Positions 44,690 to 55,284 of a stretch of 64,000 nt of DNA are shown piece by piece (the first letter of the stretch is position 1; each line of letters begins with the position of its first letter). The position numbers and the translations under genes were made by a program. The notes below the pieces were generated by a model. The model had not been told where the DNA came from, ran no database searches, and saw only the letters and a program-made list of their open reading frames with translations. The stretch lies in NCBI GenBank assembly GCA_030538185.1, contig JAUNUK010000001.1:873121-937120 (forward strand), read 5' to 3'. Source of the stretch: Actinomycetaceae bacterium (GTDB lineage Bacteria; Actinomycetota; Actinomycetes; Actinomycetales; Actinomycetaceae).

Positions 44690-46003
44690 CTACCCCCTAA
44701 GACTAAAGAAGGAGCGGGTTTGGGCGAGGGCATCAATCAGCCTTTCTATCTCATCTTTTGTGGTCGTGATACACGCCGATACTCGACACGATGAGGGCAC
44801 CCCGAAATGCTGGTGGATGGGTTGGGCACAGTGATGTCCCACCCTTATAGCGATATCTCGGGCATCTAGGAACTGCCCCACATCATGAGGATGCACCCCT
44901 TCAACAGCGAATGAGACAACGCAGGCACGATCTTTGGCCTCCCGGGGTCCCAAAATCCTGATTCCCTCGATGGTGGACAGGCCGTCCAATAACTGTTGGG
45001 CAAGCTCCTCTTCGCGATCGCGAATATGAGCCATCCCGATGTTATCCATATAATCCAGGGCAGCACACCACCCGGCTATCTGTGCAACGGCTTGCGACCC
45101 TGCCTCGAACCTGGCCGGAGCGGGGACAAAGGTGGTTGCTTCCATGCTGACTGTTTGAACCATCGAACCACCTGTCATGAAGGGAGGCAGCTGGGCGAGT
45201 AAATCATAACGCCCCCACAAGGCTCCGATTCCAGTTGGTCCAAGCATTTTGTGCCCAGAGAAGGCGGCGAAATCCACACCAAGCTCGCCTAGATTTACCG
45301 GAATATGGGCAGCAGATTGACAAGTGTCTAGGACAGTGAGGGCACCCATCGAGCGGGCAGCCCCAAGAATGTGCTCGACAGGAGACAGAGCACCTGTCAC
45401 ATTGGACATATGGGTGAAGGCGACAATCTTAGTGTTGGGCGTAATCGCATCCAGGGTACCCAGATCTATGCGGCCTTGAGGATCGAGATCAAGCCAAGCT
45501 AATTCGGCTCCGACACGGGCGCATAGCTGTTGCCAAGGCACAAGGTTGGCGTGGTGTTCTGCGCGCGTCACAACAACCCTGTCACCGGCACCTAGCTTGA
45601 GCCTCTCGTCAGTAATACCTCGGTGCCCATCCAGATAGGCGTTGAGCAAGGCGTAGGTCAGGAGATTGATTGCCTCGGTAGCGTTCCTAGTCCAAATGAT
45701 CTCTTGTGAATCACGTACCCCCAGAAAACGCGCTAAGCGCCCTCGTCCATCGTCATAGATCTGAGTGGCCTCATCTCCCAGTACGTGAGTACCGCGATTG
45801 ACGGCCGCATTGTGTCGGGTATAAAAGTCGCGCTCTGCGTTGATTACTTGCAGGGGTTTTTGGGTGGTTGCCGAGGCATCAAGGTAGGCAATTTCTTGTC
45901 CACCACGTCCTACTCGAGAAAGGATCGGGAAATCTTCACGCAGCCTCACAACCATAGCGTCAGTCAGCTCATGGCCATCAGTGCCTGAGTACATTGCCCG
46001 CAT
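44690..46003 (-). CDS. sufS: Cysteine desulfurase SufS
   Basis: A 437-residue PLP enzyme that takes sulfur from cysteine as a persulfide for cluster assembly. FSGHKMLGPTGIGALWG contains the PLP lysine and GHHCAQPIHQHFG (near 385) the catalytic cysteine on a short loop, typical of group II desulfurases that use SufU. AGGAAAG precedes the ATG at 46003. Confidence 0.95.
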   Translation of the reverse strand: MRAMYSGTDGHELTDAMVVRLREDFPILSRVGRGGQEIAYLDASATTQKPLQVINAERDFYTRHNAAVNRGTHVLGDEATQIYDDGRGRLARFLGVRDSQEIIWTRNATEAINLLTYALLNAYLDGHRGITDERLKLGAGDRVVVTRAEHHANLVPWQQLCARVGAELAWLDLDPQGRIDLGTLDAITPNTKIVAFTHMSNVTGALSPVEHILGAARSMGALTVLDTCQSAAHIPVNLGELGVDFAAFSGHKMLGPTGIGALWGRYDLLAQLPPFMTGGSMVQTVSMEATTFVPAPARFEAGSQAVAQIAGWCAALDYMDNIGMAHIRDREEELAQQLLDGLSTIEGIRILGPREAKDRACVVSFAVEGVHPHDVGQFLDARDIAIRVGHHCAQPIHQHFGVPSSCRVSACITTTKDEIERLIDALAQTRSFFSLRG

Positions 46004-46008
46004 CTTTC

Positions 46009-46764
46009 CTAAACCTGAGCCAAGAATCGGTCGTAGCCTTCTTCCTCAAGACGCACTGCCAGATCAGGACCACCTTGTTCAACAATCTTTCCATCCACAA
46101 AGACGTGGACGAAGTCGGGCTTGATGTAGCTCAAGATACGGTTGTAGTGGGTGATCAAAAGGAATCCGGTATTGCTCTCCTCATGTATGCGGTTCACTCC
46201 TTCGGAGACGATACGTAAGGCGTCAATGTCCAGGCCAGAGTCTGTTTCATCCAGGATGGCAAAACGTGGACGCAACAATTCCATCTGCAAAATTTCATGG
46301 CGTTTCTTTTCGCCACCCGAGAATCCCACATTCACATCCCTAGAGGCAAAGCCTTCTTCCATGCGCATACGTTCCATAGCAGCCTTGGTCTCCTTGACCC
46401 AGGCACGCACATTGGGTGCCTGACCAGCAATGGCGGTTTTTGCAGTGCGTAAAAAGTTTGCAACCGAAACGCCAGGGACCTCAACGGGGTACTGCATGGC
46501 TAAAAAGATGCCTGCTCGCGCCCGCTCGTCGACGGTCAGGTCCAAAATATTCGCACCGTCAATCAGTGCTTCGCCCTCGGTAACCTCGTATTTGGGGTGG
46601 CCAGCAAGCGCGTAGGCTAAAGTCGACTTCCCCGAGCCGTTGGGGCCCATAATTGCGTGTATTTCTTTGGAATTTATGACCAGATCCACACCGCGTAAAA
46701 TCTGTTTGGGGCCCTCGGCGGTCTCCACCTGGACGTGCAAATTCTTTATCTCTAGTGTGCTCAT
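46009..46764 (-). CDS. sufC: SufC ATPase of the Fe-S scaffold complex
   Basis: A 251-residue ABC-type ATPase: MGPNGSGKSTLAYAL (Walker A), FSGGEKKRHEILQ (signature) and RFAILDETDSGLDIDAL (Walker B and D-loop). Such LDETDSGLD Walker B is specific for SufC. It binds SufB and SufD to drive their conformational change. The Rieske gene is 1 bp upstream and sufS 5 bp downstream. Confidence 0.97.
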   Translation of the reverse strand: MSTLEIKNLHVQVETAEGPKQILRGVDLVINSKEIHAIMGPNGSGKSTLAYALAGHPKYEVTEGEALIDGANILDLTVDERARAGIFLAMQYPVEVPGVSVANFLRTAKTAIAGQAPNVRAWVKETKAAMERMRMEEGFASRDVNVGFSGGEKKRHEILQMELLRPRFAILDETDSGLDIDALRIVSEGVNRIHEESNTGFLLITHYNRILSYIKPDFVHVFVDGKIVEQGGPDLAVRLEEEGYDRFLAQV

Positions 46765-46765
46765 T

Positions 46766-47098
46766 TTATGCCTTTGCCTCTACATTGACGAGGACGTCCT
46801 CGCCATCTAACTGAATATCAAAAACCTTTACGGGCGAAGTTGCCGGCAAGCTTTCTTTACCTGTGTACAAATCGAAGGTGGCGCCGTGCCCCCAACATTC
46901 CACTTTTCCATCACTGACCTCTCCCTCGGCCAAGCTGACATCACCGTGGGTGCACATCGCGGAAATTGCGTGCACAGAACCGTCACGATCATCACGCAAA
47001 AGCGCAAGACGTGTGGGTTTTCCGCCGATCTCAACACTCACTTCAATCCCCTCGTCGCTGGGGATATCACCAAGGGTGCACACCTTCTGAAAGCTCAC
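46766..47098 (-). CDS. Rieske-type [2Fe-2S] ferredoxin subunit in the suf operon
   Basis: A 110-residue Rieske domain: CTHGDVSLAEGEV (Cys-X-His, near 48) and CWGHGATFDLYTG (Cys-X2-His, near 68) form the mixed Cys/His cluster site. Proteins of this type are called non-heme iron oxygenase ferredoxin subunits, but its position between sufD and sufC suggests an electron supply or redox role in Fe-S assembly. Overlaps the sufD stop by 4 bp (GTGA). Confidence 0.88.
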   Translation of the reverse strand: MSFQKVCTLGDIPSDEGIEVSVEIGGKPTRLALLRDDRDGSVHAISAMCTHGDVSLAEGEVSDGKVECWGHGATFDLYTGKESLPATSPVKVFDIQLDGEDVLVNVEAKA

Positions 47099-48225
47099 AG
47101 TTGCTCACCACTTTCCAATTCGCGATCGATGACTTCCATCAGGCGTTCTCGAATCTGCGAGACCCCAATTTGTGCCAGAACCTCGGCGAAGAAACCGTGT
47201 ACAACCAGACGCCTGGCAGTCTCAGGATCGATCCCTCGTGCCTGCAAATAGAACAGTTGCTCATCATCAAAGCGCCCCGTGGTCGAGGCGTGTCCTGCCC
47301 CGAGGATTTCGCCGTTCTTAATCTCCAGATTGGGTACAGAGTCAGCTTTTGGCCCCAAACTCAGCAACAAGTTTCGGTTCAGTTCATAGGTATCCGTCCC
47401 GAAAGCATCAGCACCGATGAGGACATCTCCAACCCACACACTGTGAGCATCCTGTCCTCGCAAAGCTCCCTTGTATGCAACCCGGGATACACAGTGCGGG
47501 GTCGTATGAGCGACAAAAAGGCGATGCTCCTGGTGCTGTCCAGCCTCTGTGAAGTAAGCGCCTAAGAGGTTCACATCCGCGCCTTCGCCGCTAAAGAACA
47601 CATCCGTACATATACGCACCACATCGCCGCCGAGGCTAACGATGCCGTGCGTTATTTTGGAGTCCTTCCCCACGCGAATACGGTGGTTGGATGCGTGAAT
47701 AGCGTTTGCATCCCACTCTTGAGTGCTCACCAAAGTCAGTTGAGCACCATCATGTACATCGATTTCCACTGTCTGGTTCAAGGTAGCCTCACCGGTATGT
47801 ACCAGTTCTACTGTGGCGCTGGAACAGGCTCCCACCTCGACATAAACATGTTGAGCCGAGGGCGTATCGTGGGTGCCTTGGATGTCTAGCCTGATGATCT
47901 CCTCGACAACCGTATTGGCAGGCACGGTGCAGCGCACGAACTGTTTGGCGCTGTTCCAGGATACGACGGCAGCCCTATCACTGGGCGCAGCAATATCCCC
48001 GACACCAGGCCCTTTAGTATTCGAAACACTCACGTATTCAGGCGCTTGGGCCTGGACCTGTGGGGCTTGCCCGGATAACTCATCTGACAGCAGGGTGGCG
48101 ATTCGCTCGATGGGCGTGAAACGCCAGTCCTCTTCGCGCCCCTTAGGGATATCAATATCTTGTAGATGAAAAGATGTTGGCCTGTCTGCACGAGAAGTGC
48201 CGGTATATACCGTAGACGACATCAA
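47095..48225 (-). CDS. sufD: SufD scaffold protein
   Basis: A 376-residue beta-helix paralogue of SufB that forms the SufBC2D scaffold. The C-terminal core contains [27 protein letters not shown], matching the SufB/SufD family end. The cluster-binding cysteine of SufB is not expected here. Overlaps both neighbours by 4 bp. Confidence 0.93.
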   Translation of the reverse strand: MMSSTVYTGTSRADRPTSFHLQDIDIPKGREEDWRFTPIERIATLLSDELSGQAPQVQAQAPEYVSVSNTKGPGVGDIAAPSDRAAVVSWNSAKQFVRCTVPANTVVEEIIRLDIQGTHDTPSAQHVYVEVGACSSATVELVHTGEATLNQTVEIDVHDGAQLTLVSTQEWDANAIHASNHRIRVGKDSKITHGIVSLGGDVVRICTDVFFSGEGADVNLLGAYFTEAGQHQEHRLFVAHTTPHCVSRVAYKGALRGQDAHSVWVGDVLIGADAFGTDTYELNRNLLLSLGPKADSVPNLEIKNGEILGAGHASTTGRFDDEQLFYLQARGIDPETARRLVVHGFFAEVLAQIGVSQIRERLMEVIDRELESGEQL

Positions 48226-49667
48226 CCCACCGAGCCTTCCATTTGCAACTCAATTAATCGATTAAGTTCAAGGGCATATTCCATAGGCAGTTCCCTGGCA
48301 ATCGGTTCAACAAATCCCCGCACGATGGTGCTCATGGCCTCTGTTTCGTTTAATCCGCGACTCATCAGGTAAAAAAGCTGTTCTTCTGAAACCTTTGAGA
48401 CAGTGGCCTCGTGCCCCATTTCGACATCGTCATTACGCACATCGACATACGGGTAGGTATCTGACCTGGAAATTTGGTCTACCAAAAGGGCATCACATAG
48501 GACATTAGACTTCGAGCCGTGCGCATCTTCCGAGATAGCCACAAGGCCTCTATACGAACAGCGACCACCATTCCTAGAGATCGACTTCGAGACGATAGAT
48601 GAGGAAGTCTTAGGTGCCAAGTGAATCATCTTTGCGCCGGTGTCCTGGTGTTGGCCGGCACCAGCAAAGGCAATAGAAAGTGTCTCTCCCCTGGCGTGTT
48701 CACCCGTGAGGTAGACCGAGGGGTATTTCATATTGAGTTTCGACCCGATATTGCCGTCGATCCACTCCATCGTTGCTCCTTCTTCGCACACAGCGCGCTG
48801 AGTGACGAGGTTGAGCACATTGGTGGACCAGTTTTGAATTGTCGTGTAGCGAACACGTGCACCCTTCTTCAAGAAAATCTCGACATTCGCCGCATGCAGT
48901 GAATCTGAAGAATAAATGGGGGCAGTACATCCTTCGACATAGTGCACATAGGAGTCTTCATCCGCAATGATCAGCGTGCGCTCAAACTGGCCCATATTCT
49001 CGGTATTAATCCTGAAGTAGGCCTGCAAAGGGATTTCGACATGCACACCCTTGGGTACATAAATGAATGACCCCCCAGACCACACGGCCGTGTTGAGCGC
49101 AGCAAACTTATTGTCACCAGCAGGAATGGCGGCAGCAAAATATTCACGCACAAGCTCGGGATGTTCGCGCAAACCTGTGTCCATATCCAAGAAGATGACA
49201 CCCTGGGCTTCCAAGTCTTCACGAATCTGGTGGTAGACGACCTCGGATTCGTACTGTGCAGCAACACCTGCCACGAGACGTTGCTTCTCGGCATCTGGGA
49301 TACCCAGGCGATCGTAGGTCCGCTTAATGTCCTCAGGCAGGTCTTCCCACGAGGTTGCTTGCCTCTCTGTGGAACGCACGAAGTACTTGAACTGATCAAA
49401 GTCCAAGGTCGATAAGTCTGGACCCCACGTGGGCATGGGTTTACGTTCAAAGATTTTCAGGGCCTTAAGGCGTATCTTCAACATCCATTCAGGCTCTTGT
49501 TTAACCTCGGAGATATAACGAACAACGCTCTCATCTAGCCCTCGACGAGCTGAACGTCCTGCCTCGTCGGAGTCTCTCCACCCGTAGTCATATTGAGTGG
49601 AGATTGAGGAGATGATTTCTTCATCCGCCTGAATTTTTTGAGCGGGGCTTGGCGCTAATTGAGTCAT
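48222..49667 (-). CDS. sufB: SufB scaffold protein
   Basis: A 481-residue scaffold on which new Fe-S clusters are assembled. It shows the family segments [19 protein letters not shown] (near 205), [23 protein letters not shown] and [10 protein letters not shown]; the last holds the cysteine implicated in cluster assembly. Its start overlaps the sufR stop (ATGA). Confidence 0.97.
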   Translation of the reverse strand: MTQLAPSPAQKIQADEEIISSISTQYDYGWRDSDEAGRSARRGLDESVVRYISEVKQEPEWMLKIRLKALKIFERKPMPTWGPDLSTLDFDQFKYFVRSTERQATSWEDLPEDIKRTYDRLGIPDAEKQRLVAGVAAQYESEVVYHQIREDLEAQGVIFLDMDTGLREHPELVREYFAAAIPAGDNKFAALNTAVWSGGSFIYVPKGVHVEIPLQAYFRINTENMGQFERTLIIADEDSYVHYVEGCTAPIYSSDSLHAANVEIFLKKGARVRYTTIQNWSTNVLNLVTQRAVCEEGATMEWIDGNIGSKLNMKYPSVYLTGEHARGETLSIAFAGAGQHQDTGAKMIHLAPKTSSSIVSKSISRNGGRCSYRGLVAISEDAHGSKSNVLCDALLVDQISRSDTYPYVDVRNDDVEMGHEATVSKVSEEQLFYLMSRGLNETEAMSTIVRGFVEPIARELPMEYALELNRLIELQMEGSVG

Positions 49668-50392
49668 CTGCTTCCTTCTATGTCAGTGCCTCCGTTTGTT
49701 ACGGCTCGTTGGAGGCGATGCGAGGCTGTGCGGTAGCGGCTGGCTGGCATGCCTAAAGGTATGGAGGTGGTGCACACGTGTTCACCATCAGCCAAGGTGG
49801 CAAGCCGCTGGACATGAACATCCAGAAGTCGGGCAAATGCTTGAGTTTCTGCCTCGCAGATTTGTGGGAACTGTGCCGCTACCTCTTGCACAGGGCAAGA
49901 TCCTTGACATATCTGCAAGGCGATACCGTTTCCAACCTCGCGAACCGTGGCAGCGTAGCCGTCAATTGCCAAGGCATCTGCCAGTGCACGGACACGGGCT
50001 GCCCTATCGCTTCCTGCCGCGTGAACCCTCGGTGCGTATCGGCGTTCGGTCTCCCGTGAGCGTGAATGGGCAAATTCTTCCACTGCTTCTTGTCCACCCA
50101 CTTGTGTGAGATATCCCAGAGCACGAATAGCAAGGGAGGCATAGTCTTCATGCTGGGTAGAGCGTCCTTCATCTGTGGCGACAAAGAAGCGCGCTGGTCT
50201 TCCCCGTGTTCGCGGTCCACTCGCGAGGGCATCGTGGGCTTCGATCTGTCCATTCTTACTGAGTACAATGAGGTGGCGGCGGATAGCCGCAGGGGTTAAA
50301 TCAAGGATGGAAGCCAAGGTCACAGCCGAGACTGGCCCTTTTTCGACAATTAAGTCGAGGACGACCTGACGCGTCCCACTCTCGTCTCTCAT
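49664..50392 (-). CDS. sufR: SufR Fe-S responsive transcriptional repressor
   Basis: A 242-residue DeoR/ArsR-like winged-helix regulator that represses the suf operon when Fe-S supply is sufficient. N-terminal helix-turn-helix ([18 protein letters not shown], near 26) is followed by a C-terminal half with cysteines in QGSCP, QICEAE and HVCTTS as cluster ligands. The ATG at 50392 lies after GAGGGGG; codons upstream in frame are less likely. A TTATT...AATAA inverted repeat near 50402-50432 could hold its operator, but no site can be fixed. Confidence 0.92.
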   Translation of the reverse strand: MRDESGTRQVVLDLIVEKGPVSAVTLASILDLTPAAIRRHLIVLSKNGQIEAHDALASGPRTRGRPARFFVATDEGRSTQHEDYASLAIRALGYLTQVGGQEAVEEFAHSRSRETERRYAPRVHAAGSDRAARVRALADALAIDGYAATVREVGNGIALQICQGSCPVQEVAAQFPQICEAETQAFARLLDVHVQRLATLADGEHVCTTSIPLGMPASRYRTASHRLQRAVTNGGTDIEGSR

Positions 50393-50480
50393 ACACACCC
50401 CCTCAAGGTTATTTAACAATGCTAGCGTAATAAAAAACTATAGCCTTGCGAAATCCCCTCAGGAGGGTGTGCTGTATCAC

Positions 50481-51554
50481 TCAAAAATTCGTATAGACGT
50501 CTTTCAGCTGCTCTAAGACTTGTTGCAGGGTTGGCAGGTTTTGGCCTCGACGCGAGGCAATGTGGCGTAGCTGGGCCTCTCTTGCGGGATCACACAGAAT
50601 CGGACTTAAAGCTCCCGCGATAGATTGGGGGTTTGCCTCAACCAAGGTGCCACCTGTTTCCACGACGCATCGGGTACCTCCCACATCGGTTGCCACAACA
50701 GGCACACCCGCGACCAATGCCTCTTGGATCGCCACGGGCTGCCCTTCCCACAGTGATGTGGACACAAAAACATTGGCCTCTTCAAGGAGTTCAGGCACGT
50801 CTTCACGCCGCCCTAGAAAGCGTATGGGCAAGCCCTCAGCTGAACGGCGCAAGTCCTCTAGTCCGGGGCCATCGCCCGCCACCAGCCACACCCACGGACG
50901 CGCAGAAGGCATGGTCCTTCGAAGAATCCGACACGCCTCCACTGCCATGTCAAGACCCTTTTGTGGAGCACACCTTGCAACAGTCAAAATAACTACTTCA
51001 TCTGAGGCCAAGCCCAGATCTCGGCGAAGCCCACGACCCGACTTGGCCTCTTTCATTTTTCCCGAGGGCGGAGGGATAAGAGCCAGACGTGTGGATTTGG
51101 CGCCCTCTTTGTCCATCCAGGCAACAAGATCCGGGCTGACACCCAAGACAACCTGTGATTTCCGCGCAACAATGTGACCCAAAACCCTCGACACCGCAGT
51201 AATAGATCTACTACCAAGGGGCATATTGTGCAAGGTAACAATGAGTCTTGGCGGGGTTTTCATACCGGATATTGCCAAGGCACATAAGGCGCCGGCCCGA
51301 AGGCCATGGGCATGAATCACATCAGTCAAACGGCCCAGTTTCCGCAGCTGGAATATGGCTACCGGGTCACGAAAAGAAGGCCGTGCCCCAATCGGGACTT
51401 TCAATCGCGGACATCCCTCGACGCTCAGTTCCACCTCAGGCGGTGCCGCAATGGCGACCTTAATTCCGGCATCCTTCAGAAGTTCGCAAACCTGGCGCAC
51501 GTGCGCAACCACGCCACCACTAGCTACTGCAGTGACGTGCAGAACCCTCGTCAT
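50481..51554 (-). CDS. Family 4 glycosyltransferase (1)
   Basis: A 357-residue GT-B glycosyltransferase. The N-terminal VTAVASGGVVAHV and C-terminal SLWEGQPVAIQEALVAGVPVVATD are the acceptor and nucleotide-sugar (EX7E-like) sites. Substrate unknown. Its start overlaps the stop of the next glycosyltransferase by 4 bp. It is the last gene of the MurJ-linked run, and the intergenic gap to sufR follows. Confidence 0.85.
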   Translation of the reverse strand: MTRVLHVTAVASGGVVAHVRQVCELLKDAGIKVAIAAPPEVELSVEGCPRLKVPIGARPSFRDPVAIFQLRKLGRLTDVIHAHGLRAGALCALAISGMKTPPRLIVTLHNMPLGSRSITAVSRVLGHIVARKSQVVLGVSPDLVAWMDKEGAKSTRLALIPPPSGKMKEAKSGRGLRRDLGLASDEVVILTVARCAPQKGLDMAVEACRILRRTMPSARPWVWLVAGDGPGLEDLRRSAEGLPIRFLGRREDVPELLEEANVFVSTSLWEGQPVAIQEALVAGVPVVATDVGGTRCVVETGGTLVEANPQSIAGALSPILCDPAREAQLRHIASRRGQNLPTLQQVLEQLKDVYTNF

Positions 51555-52708
51555 ACCTCAGGCCCTTCCTCAGTCAGTGTGCCCGATTCGAGCAATTGGG
51601 CGTACCAAGATCCCCAGGTTACCGCTAACTCACCTGGAGTTTGCCATTCTTGAACTCGCAGGCGGGCGCGTTGCTGGTAGGTGTACCACATGGGCGTATC
51701 AATAAGCATAGAATCAATCGCTTTTGCCAAAGCTTGCGGATTATCTCTTGGGATCAAGACCCCCGTCTCAGGAGATTGCCCGTGGGAATCTAATAAGTCG
51801 ATCAACCCGCCCGCAGATGTCGCTACCACGGGCACGCCGGCAGCCATAGCCTCTTGCACTACCAATGAACCTGGTTCCCAATCAGAAGAAATAGCGAAGA
51901 CACTTGCCGCAGCCAGCCAGGGTTTAACATCTGTTCTCGGGCCCACAAGGTGAACCCGCACAGTGGAACTCATGGACCTTAAGCGCGCAATAAAGGCTGG
52001 GTTTCCAGGACCCACCACAACGAAAGTTGCTGGCGATTGCACAAGGGCTGCCGCCTGAATCAAAACATCAAGTCTTTTACGTTCCTCAACCCGACCCAAG
52101 GACAAGACCAGCGGACCTTTATTTTCTATATGTTCGCTCGTGCAAAGATCCTCCCATGCCTGCCTACGATAATCACGTGACGTGAGAGGCTCTGCTAAAA
52201 AATCAGCGAGTTTATGAGAAGGGATGGGAGACAAGCGCACGCAGCGAGCGCCATCTTCGTGTGCTTGCCGCACTAAGTCAGAAGATGTACCTGTTACCAC
52301 GTCGGCTCGTCTGGCTGTGTGGATGCGCAGCGTGCGCAACAAGTTTCTAGGCAAGTCAGCCCGAACCGGATTGTGGATGGAAACCACAAACCTTGGGCCT
52401 CGTCGTCTAGGAGGTAAGAGCAAAGCAACCAGCAGACCTGCTTGATGCCCATGTGCGTGAATTAGATCAGCTGAGGCGAAAAGTTTTTTGGCCTCGCGTA
52501 ATCTTCTAATGACTTGCCTGAAAGCATGCAGGGATCGCGGGATAAGTGGCCACAGTAGGTCAACACCATCCCATCCAAAGTGTTTCGCCGTCATCCCATC
52601 GGTTAAGATGCGCACATCATGACCGCTCTTACGCATCCTCTGCTGGAGATCATCAACCTGAGAACCTAACCCACCATTGGATTTACCGACTACATATAAG
52701 ATCCTCAC
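51551..52708 (-). CDS. Family 4 glycosyltransferase (2)
   Basis: A 385-residue GT-B enzyme: N-terminal VVGKSNGGLGSQVDDL and C-terminal EPGSLVVQEAMAAGVPVVATSAGG. Distinct from its neighbour but of the same family; both probably act on the same glycan. GTG start overlaps the murJ stop by 4 bp (GTGA). Confidence 0.85.
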   Translation of the reverse strand: MRILYVVGKSNGGLGSQVDDLQQRMRKSGHDVRILTDGMTAKHFGWDGVDLLWPLIPRSLHAFRQVIRRLREAKKLFASADLIHAHGHQAGLLVALLLPPRRRGPRFVVSIHNPVRADLPRNLLRTLRIHTARRADVVTGTSSDLVRQAHEDGARCVRLSPIPSHKLADFLAEPLTSRDYRRQAWEDLCTSEHIENKGPLVLSLGRVEERKRLDVLIQAAALVQSPATFVVVGPGNPAFIARLRSMSSTVRVHLVGPRTDVKPWLAAASVFAISSDWEPGSLVVQEAMAAGVPVVATSAGGLIDLLDSHGQSPETGVLIPRDNPQALAKAIDSMLIDTPMWYTYQQRARLRVQEWQTPGELAVTWGSWYAQLLESGTLTEEGPEV

Positions 52709-54375
52709 GGTTCATCTCTTTCGCTAGTAACCGTGCCCAGGCTAGGCGGTACAGAAGCTTGAGTCCTGGCGCGACGCGGCAAAGAAACGGGAACCAGATC
52801 CCGAAGACCAAGCCAAATGGCGAGAACCACAATGACGACGACAAGAATTCCACAGATACACGCCGCCAAGAGGACCATGAGCATAGTGGTATTTGTGGCA
52901 TCCAAAATTGAGTCATAGCTCAAGCGCCCCAAAAGTCCAGCGACGACGGAAGCGAGAGTACAAGTAACGACCGTACGCACAATACCTCTGAGGGCGTTCT
53001 TCCCAATTTTTTTGTACACCGCCAGCAGCAGCGCAATAGCAGCTACTGTCATACCGACAGACTGACCAATGCCAAGCCCCTGGAGGGTGGCCGGACCGTT
53101 AGCCCCATGTGGGGATAAGACCTTGACAGCCACAATTGACACGACAGCCGTACACAACCACCCAAGCATGGAACAAATAACGGCCAAGTGACCTGCATCG
53201 ACGGCGTACAGCACTCTAGAAATGTGGAATAACAGGGCATACCCCACCAAAGAAGGAGCCAGCCACACTAATGCGGTGGACATTCCCTCGACAGGATTCC
53301 TCCAAGAGAAAACTGCCTCGGCTGCTGGGCCAAGGGCAATGAGGGCAGCAGTCCCCAGAAGGGTGACAGCTATAACAGACCTAGTCGATGCGGCAGTTAC
53401 TCGAGCAAAGCCCCCCATATTCTTTTGGGCAGCAAGCTCCGTCAAGCGGGGAAAGACTGCGGTTGCCACAGGAACCGCTAATACCGCATAGGGAAGGACA
53501 TAAACAGCCTGGGTGTACTGGTAAACGGCAACAGTTCCAAGTTCTCCCCCGGAACGCGCCAAGGTCAAATTGGTCAAAACCGAGACCTGCTGTGCAATCA
53601 GTGCACCGATCCCTGCTCCTGCCAAAGACAACGCCCTGCGCAACTCGGTTTTCTGCATCGTGAACCTGGGACGTAACCGAATACCAAGGCGCCACACCGG
53701 AATGAAAAGCGGCAGGCTCATGGCCATGACGCCCCCAGTGGTGCCCCAAGCCAAAACTAATAATGCGTACCTAGACACCGTATTGGGGTCATCAATCCCT
53801 TGGGACAAGTATCCGTATCCCGCATAGGCGACAATAACAACACTGGAAGACAATAAGGGGGCAATGGCCGGCCAAAAGAACTTTTTGTGGGCCTGCAAAA
53901 TCCCGGTTAAAACGATAGAAATCCCGTAAAGGGGTAACTGCCAGGCAAAAATACTCAAGAACCAAGCCATGAGCTGATTTTGTGCTTCTACATCCGAGCC
54001 GACAGTGTCTGGCATCCACGATGCAATATGTCCCGAAAGTGCCCACAAGATCACGGCCAAGGGAATAAGGATCACCAGAGTCCACGTGAGCAAAGCCGAT
54101 GAAAGCCTGTTGACATCCTTCTTCAAATGGCGAGACACCGGCAGTGCCAGGAGAGGAACTGTCACTCCAGCCAGTGCACCCCCAGCCGCGACCTCGAAGA
54201 TGACGTTTGGGAGTTGATTGGCTGAAGCGTAACCGTTTGCCACGGCCTGTGCCCCCACCCAGGTGCTTTGCGCAAGCCATCGGGCTAGGCCAAAAATTCT
54301 TGACAGCAGTGTCAGTAAGGCGATCACGGAGACCGCTCCTATGACCCCCGAGGCACGCCCAGCTAGTCGCTCCAT
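52705..54375 (-). CDS. murJ: MurJ/MviN-type lipid flippase
   Basis: A 556-residue MOP-superfamily membrane protein with about 14 hydrophobic segments and the family segment LPNVIFEVAAGGALAGVTVP near residue 60. MurJ flips lipid II; in this family, members next to glycosyltransferase genes may instead move another lipid-linked glycan. The ATG at 54375 begins 5 bp after the MraY-like stop, with AGGG upstream; in-frame codons up to 54429 would overlap that gene. Confidence 0.88.
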   Translation of the reverse strand: MERLAGRASGVIGAVSVIALLTLLSRIFGLARWLAQSTWVGAQAVANGYASANQLPNVIFEVAAGGALAGVTVPLLALPVSRHLKKDVNRLSSALLTWTLVILIPLAVILWALSGHIASWMPDTVGSDVEAQNQLMAWFLSIFAWQLPLYGISIVLTGILQAHKKFFWPAIAPLLSSSVVIVAYAGYGYLSQGIDDPNTVSRYALLVLAWGTTGGVMAMSLPLFIPVWRLGIRLRPRFTMQKTELRRALSLAGAGIGALIAQQVSVLTNLTLARSGGELGTVAVYQYTQAVYVLPYAVLAVPVATAVFPRLTELAAQKNMGGFARVTAASTRSVIAVTLLGTAALIALGPAAEAVFSWRNPVEGMSTALVWLAPSLVGYALLFHISRVLYAVDAGHLAVICSMLGWLCTAVVSIVAVKVLSPHGANGPATLQGLGIGQSVGMTVAAIALLLAVYKKIGKNALRGIVRTVVTCTLASVVAGLLGRLSYDSILDATNTTMLMVLLAACICGILVVVIVVLAIWLGLRDLVPVSLPRRARTQASVPPSLGTVTSERDEP

Positions 54376-54380
54376 AAGCC

Positions 54381-55283
54381 CTAGTGGGGTCGCCTGCCCC
54401 AGGAATCCACCGCCTTCAAAAGTCGGCAAGACTCGATCACCTTCGAAAAACTCACCTTCTCTGAAATCATGGTCAAGGCAGCCACGCTTAAGAAAACCAC
54501 AAATTTCACAGGCCTCGAAGCCTGCGCTGCAATCTGTACACCGACAACAGCGCCCAAAGCATTGGCACCCGTATCCCCCAACATCGTGTGCTCATTGAGA
54601 TCGTTTGGGAGTGCCACAGCAATCGCACCAAGGGTGTTTGCACTAAGTTTCCTGATCTTAGGAGAAACCATACCCGGTGTTGACAAGAGGGCCCCCACCT
54701 TTAATGCTCGGCCGGGACGCAGGTCAAAGAGGTTGTGCATATTGGCCATGCCTGCAATCAAGGCAGAATCCACAACCCAGTCCCCCAGCGCCTGAACAGC
54801 TGGGCGCCTGCGTGAGGAGTGGAGGGCCTGCAGTACGGTTGCCGCACAGGCCGCAGTCCCCCCGATTGCCACAATCTTCATAATCCCGGTTGTCACCCGG
54901 CCTTGACGCAGGGCACCCAGATGACCTTTGAACCCTTTGGCGTGTTCAACAGCAACGAGGTTATCCGTCGCGACCTCATAAGGAGGATCTGATTTCCTAA
55001 TGGTTGACAAGTCGCCCATGTCATCCACAAGACCGGCCATCCCTGCGCCCAAGGCGCTCAAAGACCCTGCCACAAATAGAGGAGTACTTGATGTTCCCCG
55101 TACTTCCCTAGTGTCAAGTAATGCATTGATGGCGTTACTCAATGCCAGGGCTGAGGCAAGTGCTACACCGCCGTACAGATTAACTGTACGTCCGGCGTAA
55201 TTGTTTCTTTCCCAACGTTTAGACCTACATAGGCTACGGCCCAATACATGAGTCAGCCCTGAGGAAAGCAACCCGGCCAGCAC
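54381..55283 (-). CDS. MraY/WecA-like polyprenyl-phosphate glycosylphosphotransferase homologue
   Basis: A 300-residue multipass membrane protein. It has the family hallmarks LVDDMGDL (DDxxD-like, near 80), MANMHNLFDLRPGRALK (near 172, NxxNxxD-like) and MLGDTGANALGA (near 240). It is shorter than MraY and its first hydrophobic parts are diverged, so its donor and acceptor are open. The GTG at 55283 follows AGGAGG by 5 nt, immediately after the mctB stop. Confidence 0.72.
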   Translation of the reverse strand: MLAGLLSSGLTHVLGRSLCRSKRWERNNYAGRTVNLYGGVALASALALSNAINALLDTREVRGTSSTPLFVAGSLSALGAGMAGLVDDMGDLSTIRKSDPPYEVATDNLVAVEHAKGFKGHLGALRQGRVTTGIMKIVAIGGTAACAATVLQALHSSRRRPAVQALGDWVVDSALIAGMANMHNLFDLRPGRALKVGALLSTPGMVSPKIRKLSANTLGAIAVALPNDLNEHTMLGDTGANALGAVVGVQIAAQASRPVKFVVFLSVAALTMISEKVSFSKVIESCRLLKAVDSWGRRPH

Positions 55284-55284
55284 C

